Of a DNA stretch of 33,313 bases, positions 26,503 through 33,313 are shown piece by piece. Source of the DNA: Cyanobacteria bacterium M_surface_10_m1_298 (GTDB lineage Bacteria; Cyanobacteriota; Cyanobacteriia; PCC-6307; Cyanobiaceae); the NCBI GenBank assembly GCA_016882485.1, contig VGPT01000015.1:1-33313 (forward strand), read 5' to 3'. Below the pieces are notes generated by a model that was not told the DNA's origin, did no database searches, and saw nothing but the letters and a program-made list of their open reading frames with translations. The translations under genes and the position numbers were made by a program. The number at the start of each line of letters is the position of its first letter. The first letter of the stretch is position 1.

Positions 26503-26880
26503 ATGAAAGCCACTGTGCAGGCCATGATGCCTTCCGCAAAGGTCTGGCTGTTGCTGCTGCTGATTAGCCCAGGGCTGAACGGCCTGGCGCCGACTCGGGC
26601 CGCTGCCCAGAGCTACTCCCCCCTCGAGCTGATCAAAGGGGGCGGCACACCGGCGGCCATTAATGGGGATGCGGGCGTCACCAGCTGGGCGACCGCCAAC
26701 AGCTGCCGCTTGTTGGTGAATCCCAGCGAAGCGGCCACGCAACCGCTGCGCATCGAACCCTCACAGGTGGCCAGCAAAAACAGACTGGGCTGCCTCTCGC
26801 CCGATGATGCGATCTATGGCAGCAATGGCTGTCCGACCAAGCTCTGTGGCAGCAGCAGTGGCGTGGTGCCCCTGAAGTAA
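26503..26880 (+). CDS. Exported four-cysteine protein, function unknown
   Basis: From the ATG at 26503 the product is 125 residues. A signal peptide is clear: KVWLLLLLISPGLNGLAP and then TRAAAQ with cleavage near residue 35-36. The mature part is about 90 residues, with cysteines at 68, 97, 110 and 115 that could form two disulfides; the last three are in GCLSPDDAIYGSNGCPTKLC. This fits an extracytoplasmic location. No family is recognised. The open frame extends further upstream to 26272, but that part overlaps the divergent small gene and is Arg/Pro rich, unlike a real N-terminus. A second exported protein follows after 58 bases. Confidence 0.68.
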   Translation: MKATVQAMMPSAKVWLLLLLISPGLNGLAPTRAAAQSYSPLELIKGGGTPAAINGDAGVTSWATANSCRLLVNPSEAATQPLRIEPSQVASKNRLGCLSPDDAIYGSNGCPTKLCGSSSGVVPLK

Positions 26881-26938
26881 CAACTGCAGCCAGGCCCGCC
26901 AACCCTCGCCAGACTTGGCAGCAGCATCCCTGTCCACC

Positions 26939-27298
26939 ATGGCTGTGCGCCGACTCTTTCTGGCAGCAGCAACTGCTGCCGCCCTGCTCACCTGCGCTCC
27001 AGTGCTCGCCCAGGTGAGTGCCGCCACCGTGCGAGCCCTCAACCTCGCCCGGAACTGGGCCATCGACAACAACGGAGGGCTCTCGGTTTACGTGCCTGCC
27101 GCCTGCATGTTCAACACCGGTGATGGGGGCGACTCCTGCCTGGTGCAGCGCGACAACCAGGGTTATCGCTACAAGTTCTTGGGGGGACGACCCGGATGGC
27201 AGCAAACCGGTCAGGCCCCAACCCAGGAGACCGAGCTGTTGGTCTCCAGTGACGGCCGGCGCGTGTTGTCGGTGATCTACAACGGCAGCCCCCGCTGA
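26939..27298 (+). CDS. Exported two-cysteine protein, function unknown
   Basis: The ATG at 26939 gives 119 residues with an Ala-rich signal peptide ending CAPVLAQ (cleavage near residue 24). The mature part contains NLARNWAIDNNGGLSVYVPA and two cysteines, Cys56 and Cys67, eleven residues apart (ACMFNTGDGGDSC), which could form a disulfide loop. The C-terminus is beta-rich (ELLVSSDGRRVLSVIYNG). I do not recognise a family. The longer reading frame from 26915 adds eight residues before the signal peptide and is less likely. The gene ends just before a long hairpin upstream of clpB. Confidence 0.68.
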   Translation: MAVRRLFLAAATAAALLTCAPVLAQVSAATVRALNLARNWAIDNNGGLSVYVPAACMFNTGDGGDSCLVQRDNQGYRYKFLGGRPGWQQTGQAPTQETELLVSSDGRRVLSVIYNGSPR

Positions 27299-27302
27299 GC
27301 TC

Positions 27303-27347
27303 GCCGGTGGTGAGAACCGGTCATTGAGATCGGTCTTCACCACCGGC
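27303..27347 (+). other. Long hairpin between the exported-protein gene and clpB
   Basis: An 11-bp perfect stem, gccggtggtga (27303-27313) with tcaccaccggc (27337-27347), encloses a 23-base loop that has its own inner accg/cggt pairing. It starts four bases after the stop of the exported-protein gene and lies about 100 bases before the clpB start. It may end the upstream transcript (no T-run follows), or act in the clpB leader. It is not a CIRCE element. Confidence 0.5.
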
Positions 27348-27445
27348 TGGAGGAGGACCGTATCGCCTGATTCGGTTCTCCTCTCCTTCAGCGCCGAGGA
27401 ACGGCCATACGGTTCTGGCATACCGCCCCCCGAGGGAGGAGCACC

Positions 27446-30064
<2,619 letters not shown>

Positions 30065-30067
30065 CGA

Positions 30068-30352
30068 TTAGAGCAACGCGTTGATCCGGCGGGCCAACTC
30101 CAGATCCAGGTTGGAGAGCCCGCCCGTGTCATGGGTGGTGAGCTCAATCACCACCCTGTTCCAGACGTTGCTCCACTCCGGGTGATGGTTCATCGCTTCA
30201 GCGATCAGGGCCACCCTGGCCATGAAGCCGAACGCCTCCACAAAGTCGACAAAGCGCAGCTCACGGCGCAGCTTCCCGCCCACCAGGCTCCAGTCAGGCA
30301 GCGTCTGAGGCAACGCGGCGATCTGATCGACTGTGAGTGGAACGGCGGCCAT
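30068..30352 (-). CDS. Pterin-4a-carbinolamine dehydratase
   Basis: This 94-residue protein has the family motif [16 protein letters not shown] and, further on, [11 protein letters not shown], matching the active-site His-His-Pro and the later His and Asp. These residues support real dehydratase activity in recycling oxidised pterin cofactor. The related carboxysomal Rubisco assembly factor acRAF has the same fold, but no carboxysome genes are nearby and the catalytic histidines are intact here, so I prefer the enzyme. It is convergent with clpB with only three bases between the stops. Confidence 0.9.
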   Translation of the reverse strand: MAAVPLTVDQIAALPQTLPDWSLVGGKLRRELRFVDFVEAFGFMARVALIAEAMNHHPEWSNVWNRVVIELTTHDTGGLSNLDLELARRINALL

Positions 30353-30383
30353 CGGATCAGCGAAGCGTTGCGCTCAGCCTGCC

Positions 30384-30677
30384 TCAGCCAAAGCGGTAGT
30401 GCTTGCGAACGCTCTGATGCACCTGCCAATGGCAAGACAGGCCCGCCGCGAAGGTCACCAGATCACCAGATCCAAAGCGGACGGGCTCACCGCCGTCGGG
30501 CGTCACGGTGACATCCCCCTCCAGCAACAGACAGGTTTCCCGCTCGCCATAGCTCCAAGGAAAACTGCTCGGTTCGCAGCTCCAGATCGGCCACTCCGTC
30601 ACGCCCAGGCGATCCAGCTCCGCCAGGTCAGGGGCGCTGACCACAGTGATCAGGGGATCCATCAGCAGGTGGCTCAC
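30384..30677 (-). CDS. Cupin domain protein (DUF861/cupin_3 type)
   Basis: The 97-residue product is a single small cupin barrel. The pattern WPIWSCEPSSFPWSYGERET followed by CLLLEGDVTVTPDGG, SGDLVTFAAG, CHWQV and the ending RKHYRFG is typical of the DUF861 cupin_3 group. The metal-binding histidines of classic cupins are mostly replaced in this family, and its role in cyanobacteria is unknown to me. Its start overlaps the stop of the coiled-coil gene upstream by four bases; the pterin dehydratase gene lies 31 bases downstream. Confidence 0.85.
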   Translation of the reverse strand: MSHLLMDPLITVVSAPDLAELDRLGVTEWPIWSCEPSSFPWSYGERETCLLLEGDVTVTPDGGEPVRFGSGDLVTFAAGLSCHWQVHQSVRKHYRFG

Positions 30678-30949
30678 TCAGGAGCCCCATTCTCAAGGGC
30701 CAGGTCGTGCAGACGATCGATCAACAGATCGATGTCGGTGTCGTCGTCCGGCTCCGGGCTGAGGCCCTGGAGGCGGCGGACTTCATCCGCCAAGCGTTCA
30801 GGGTTGCGGCGCACCAGTTGTGATGCCGTTGACGGCAAGGCCGAAGCCCCGCGGCGCGATCCTCCTTTGATCTCACGCAGATCGTCTTCAAGCTGGGCGA
30901 CCCGCTGCTTGAGCCGCAGCAGCTCGTCGCTGAGTTCGCTCAGATCCAT
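30674..30949 (-). CDS. Small coiled-coil protein, function unknown
   Basis: The 91-residue product opens with an amphipathic helix MDLSELSDELLRLKQRVAQL continuing to EDDLREIKGG, which fits a short dimeric coiled coil. A Ser/Arg-rich linker and a second helical, acidic region (DDDTDIDLLIDRLHDLAL) follow. No catalytic motif, signal peptide or membrane helix is seen. It is eight bases downstream of yjbQ and overlaps the cupin gene by four bases, so the three are probably one transcript. I do not recognise a named family. Confidence 0.72.
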   Translation of the reverse strand: MDLSELSDELLRLKQRVAQLEDDLREIKGGSRRGASALPSTASQLVRRNPERLADEVRRLQGLSPEPDDDTDIDLLIDRLHDLALENGAPE

Positions 30950-30957
30950 GGCATTGG

Positions 30958-31407
30958 CTACGCACCGATCAAGTGCAGGCTGAGCGATCGCCGGTGGGGC
31001 ACCGCCCGATGCTCCCAGAGATACACCGCCTGCCAGGTGCCCAGCAGCAGGCGCCCCTGATCAAAGGAGAGGCCGAGGCTGGTGCTGGTGAGCGCCGTGC
31101 GGATGTGGGCCGGCATGTCATCGAGCCCTTCGTCATCGTGGCTGTAGGCCCGCAAGCCCCCCAAACCACTGATGGGCTGCACCCCCTCCTGGGGCACGAG
31201 GGCTCTCAGATAAGTGGTGAGATCACGAAGCACGCGGGGATCGGCGTTTTCATTCACCGTGAGCGAGCAGCTGGTGTGAAGCGCTACCACCTGGAGCACC
31301 CCTTGCTGCAGCCCACTGCTGCGGATCTGCTGGTTCAAGGCGGGGGTGAGATCGGTGAATCCCTCCCCATCGCTCTCCACCGTGAGGCGCGTGAGCAGTT
31401 GCTTCAT
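30958..31407 (-). CDS. yjbQ: YjbQ/UPF0047 family protein (secondary thiamine-phosphate synthase type)
   Basis: From the ATG at 31407 the product is 149 residues, the usual size for the family. The signature HTSCSLTVNENADPRVLRDL is present, followed by AYSHDDEGLDDMPAHIRTAL and GRLLLGTWQAVYLWEHR, and the C-terminal His-Arg-Arg. In E. coli YjbQ weak thiamine-phosphate synthase activity has been described; the true role is unsettled. A longer frame starts at 31482, but its first 25 residues are not family-like. It is divergent from the DCC-family gene with 74 bases between starts. Confidence 0.88.
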   Translation of the reverse strand: MKQLLTRLTVESDGEGFTDLTPALNQQIRSSGLQQGVLQVVALHTSCSLTVNENADPRVLRDLTTYLRALVPQEGVQPISGLGGLRAYSHDDEGLDDMPAHIRTALTSTSLGLSFDQGRLLLGTWQAVYLWEHRAVPHRRSLSLHLIGA

Positions 31408-31481
31408 CCCGGAGTAGCGGCCCTGCTCTGAATCCTGCCCTGCCAGGCTGGTCGGGTCCGATCCAATGCGCAACGTCGCCA

Positions 31482-31904
31482 ATGCCCGCCGCTCTCACCC
31501 TTCTCTATGACGGTGGTTGCCCGCTGTGCATGAGAGAGGTGAACTTCCTGCGCCGGCGTGACCGGAAACAGCAGCTGGCCTTTGTTGACATCAACGCCGA
31601 CGACTACAACAGCCTTGAGCATGGTGGCGTCACCTACCGGCAAGCGATGGGGCGGATTCATGCCCTCCGCGCTGATGGCAGCGTCGTGCGCGATGTCGCC
31701 GTCTTCAGGGAGGCCTACCGCCTGATCGGTCTGGGTTGGATCTATGCGCCTACCGAGTGGCCCATCGTGGCTCCCCTGGCCAATGGGGCCTATGGACTCT
31801 GGGCGCATTGGCGCCTGGCCCTCACGGGTCGACCCAACCTCGATCAACTCTGTGACTGCCGCTGCGCGACGGCGTTAGAAACGCTGCCGGATCATTCGTG
31901 CTGA
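31482..31904 (+). CDS. DCC family thiol-disulfide oxidoreductase (DUF393)
   Basis: The 140-residue product has the family signature LLYDGGCPLCMREVNFL with the CPLC redox pair Cys13 and Cys16 after the first beta-strand. A thioredoxin-like strand, FVDINADDYN, and the segment GRIHALRADGSVVRDVAVFR also fit. The C-terminus is unusual: Cys124, Cys126, Cys128 and the last residue Cys140 lie in LCDCRCATALETLPDHSC, which could be an additional redox or metal site. It is divergent from yjbQ, and its last 30 bases overlap the convergent DUF2721 gene. Confidence 0.87.
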   Translation: MPAALTLLYDGGCPLCMREVNFLRRRDRKQQLAFVDINADDYNSLEHGGVTYRQAMGRIHALRADGSVVRDVAVFREAYRLIGLGWIYAPTEWPIVAPLANGAYGLWAHWRLALTGRPNLDQLCDCRCATALETLPDHSC

Positions 31905-32324
31905 GAGGCGGGCATCCAACAGCAAGGTGAGCAGGCCCACCATCAGGGCAAGCATCGCGGCAACGAACAGCGGCACGACAATCGCCGCCAAATCCAGAAC
32001 GGCGATGGCACTGACAAAGGTGACCGCCACCACCGCCGAGACCAGAACACCGGTCACCGTGACCGCCTCAGTGGAACGGGTCAGCAACGTCATCCGCCGC
32101 TTGAGCAGGGCCAGATCGAGGCCTTCATCACTGGCACTGCGAAGGGCCTGGGCGCGATCCAGCACCCGGGCGAGCCGATTGCTGATCACCCCAAGCAAGC
32201 CAGCGATGGCCGTGAGAAGGAACACCGGGGCCACAGACAACTGGATCGCCTTGGCCAGCCCCAGCACCGGAGAGCCCTGCCTGGGATCAGCAATGGTCGC
32301 CAGAAGAGCGCAAACAGATCCCAC
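31875..32324 (-). CDS. DUF2721 membrane protein
   Basis: The 149-residue product has three hydrophobic segments (about residues 28-48, 90-112 and 115-138). The N-terminal segment IQLSVAPVFLLTAIAGLLGV, then ISNRLARVLDRAQAL, is the hallmark of DUF2721, a family common in cyanobacteria and proteobacteria with no established function known to me. The start is GTG at 32324, 72 bases from the divergent OsmC gene. The stop lies 30 bases inside the end of the DCC gene on the other strand. Confidence 0.85.
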   Translation of the reverse strand: MGSVCALLATIADPRQGSPVLGLAKAIQLSVAPVFLLTAIAGLLGVISNRLARVLDRAQALRSASDEGLDLALLKRRMTLLTRSTEAVTVTGVLVSAVVAVTFVSAIAVLDLAAIVVPLFVAAMLALMVGLLTLLLDARLSARMIRQRF

Positions 32325-32396
32325 ATCAGGCAGCCAAGGTCACTTCACTCAAGCGGGCTGGAGGGCCGCTGCCAACGTGGAGCGATCAGCAACGGT

Positions 32397-32801
32397 GTGA
32401 TGACGATCATCAGCAGCGTCTACGAAGGCCAGCTGCGCTGCCAATCCAGCCATGGCCCATCGGGAAGCGCCCTGGAAACCGACGCACCAACCGACAACCA
32501 GGGACGCGGTGAGCGCTTCTCGCCAACCGATCTGGTGGCTACGGCCCTCAACACCTGCATCCTCACAATCATGGGGATCGTGGCCGAGCGCCATGGCTGG
32601 GATCTCAGAGGCTGCACTGCCCGGGTGGAGAAGACCATGACCAGCGAAGCCCCACGCAAGATCGCCCTGCTGGAGGTGTGGATCGAGCTGCCGCCTCAGC
32701 TCGATGCCAAGGCCCGCAAAATCCTGGAGAAAGCAGGAGAGAACTGCCCAGTGAAGCTGAGCCTGGAGGCCTCAGTCGCGATGCGCCTCCACTGGCTCTG
32801 A
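32397..32801 (+). CDS. OsmC family protein
   Basis: The 134-residue product fits the OsmC/Ohr fold. The first catalytic-type cysteine lies in VATALNTCILTIMG in the central helix, and the second in GENCPVKLSLEASV. These two are the peroxidatic and resolving cysteines in active members that reduce organic hydroperoxides. SPTDLVATAL preceding the first Cys is typical. The frame opens with GTG at 32397 immediately followed by ATG at 32400, the likelier start. It is divergent from the DUF2721 gene, and its last 30 bases overlap the convergent ecotin-like gene. Confidence 0.88.
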   Translation: MMTIISSVYEGQLRCQSSHGPSGSALETDAPTDNQGRGERFSPTDLVATALNTCILTIMGIVAERHGWDLRGCTARVEKTMTSEAPRKIALLEVWIELPPQLDAKARKILEKAGENCPVKLSLEASVAMRLHWL

Positions 32802-33313
32802 GGCCTTCAGGGGTTCAGCGGCACCCCAACGCTCCGGAAGGATGTTGAACGCGGGGTTGCTGGGGAGGACCATTCGCGCACGCCATTGCAGGGTCCAACC
32901 GCTCGGCAGATCCACCACCGTGGCCTGACCGGTCGATGCCAAGGACAGGTGCCCACCGGGCAACCAGACCTGCCGCTCGACCAGTTCCTGCTTAGGGCAA
33001 AACATCAGCGTGCTCATCATGCCTCCGGCATGCTTGCCCTGCAGCCTGAAGAAGCGGTAATGCTCGGACTCGCGGGCCGCAACGGGCTGAAGCACTCCCG
33101 CAAGCTGAACCTTGTTGCAATCGGTTTTCACGGTTCGGCCCACCCGCAGCTCGATTCCGCCGGCTGCGGATCCAGCAGAAGCAGGAATCACGAAGCGCTC
33201 CTCACCTTTTGCCAGTGGCAATTCCTGCTCGAGGCGTTGGATCTGCTGCGGCAAGAGCACCTGAGCCAAGCCAGATCCCTGCGGCAGTGGTGAAACACGA
33301 GGTTTCAACCACA
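32772..33313 (-). CDS. Ecotin-family serine protease inhibitor, 5' end cut by the window edge
   Basis: Ecotin is a periplasmic homodimeric inhibitor of trypsin-fold serine proteases. About 178 residues are visible, counted from a TTG near the edge; the frame stays open to base 33313, so the true start and signal peptide are probably outside. Ecotin features are the N-terminal KGEERFVI, then IELRVGRTVKTDCNKVQLAG, HYRFFRL, the reactive-loop segment GGMMSTLMFCP, VERQVWLPG, VVDLPSG and LQWRARM. Cys64 and Cys104 correspond to the Cys50-Cys87 disulfide. The reactive loop STLMFCP aligns with STMMACP of E. coli ecotin, which puts Leu101 at P1 in place of Met84. The C-terminal tail after RARM is longer than in E. 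coli. The 3' end overlaps the OsmC gene by 30 bases. Confidence 0.8.
   Translation of the reverse strand, partial: WLKPRVSPLPQGSGLAQVLLPQQIQRLEQELPLAKGEERFVIPASAGSAAGGIELRVGRTVKTDCNKVQLAGVLQPVAARESEHYRFFRLQGKHAGGMMSTLMFCPKQELVERQVWLPGGHLSLASTGQATVVDLPSGWTLQWRARMVLPSNPAFNILPERWGAAEPLKASEPVEAHRD

Overview
The window looks like a compact, GC-rich stretch of a picocyanobacterial chromosome (Synechococcus/Cyanobium lineage). The evidence is an NDH-1 ndhD gene, petJ (cytochrome c6), a Ycf51 family protein, a TamB/TIC236-like giant protein, glgB, hemE, several families typical of cyanobacteria, and at least five copies of the cyanobacterial HIP1 octamer. Coding density is very high: many neighbours overlap by 4 bases, no gap without a gene exceeds about 175 bases, and I see no tRNA, rRNA, CRISPR array, transposase or phage gene. 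Nearly all genes look like ordinary chromosome content. The genus is an inference from gene content and composition, not from a phylogeny.

Layout. Bases 1-7491 run on the plus strand: the tail of a probable thrS, glk, thrB, ndhD, an M3 oligopeptidase (prlC) and a 470-residue protein of unknown function. Bases 7430-17518 run on the minus strand. Read in the direction of transcription they are a TamB-like protein, a ROK sugar kinase, proA, folB, a lipase-like hydrolase, and then three genes for a DUF6629 membrane protein, a second membrane protein and a membrane-anchored alpha/beta hydrolase. From 17552 the plus strand carries ycf51, a DUF4332 protein, a small exported protein, a CocE-type hydrolase, a DUF3887 protein, glgB, hemE, an SDR epimerase and petJ, which ends at a strong intrinsic terminator. 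A patch of small genes follows (one minus-strand 66-residue protein and two exported cysteine-containing proteins), then clpB. The last 3.3 kb is a mosaic of small genes on both strands: a pterin dehydratase, a cupin, a coiled-coil protein, YjbQ, a DCC thiol oxidoreductase, a DUF2721 membrane protein, an OsmC protein and an ecotin-like protease inhibitor cut by the window edge.

How the genes fit together. Sugar and glycogen metabolism (glk, a ROK kinase, glgB), amino-acid synthesis (thrB, proA), pterin/folate chemistry (folB, pterin dehydratase), tetrapyrrole synthesis (hemE), electron transport (ndhD, petJ), proteostasis (prlC, clpB) and envelope assembly (TamB) are all represented.

The points most worth a second look are: (i) the ecotin homologue with Leu at the aligned P1 position; (ii) the ROK kinase that has lost three of the four classical zinc ligands; (iii) short upstream reading frames in the petJ and ndhD leaders whose Shine-Dalgarno sequences sit inside small hairpins; (iv) the three-gene membrane module at 7430-9799; (v) the small exported-protein patch before clpB. 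No defence island or other clearly novel multi-gene system is evident.
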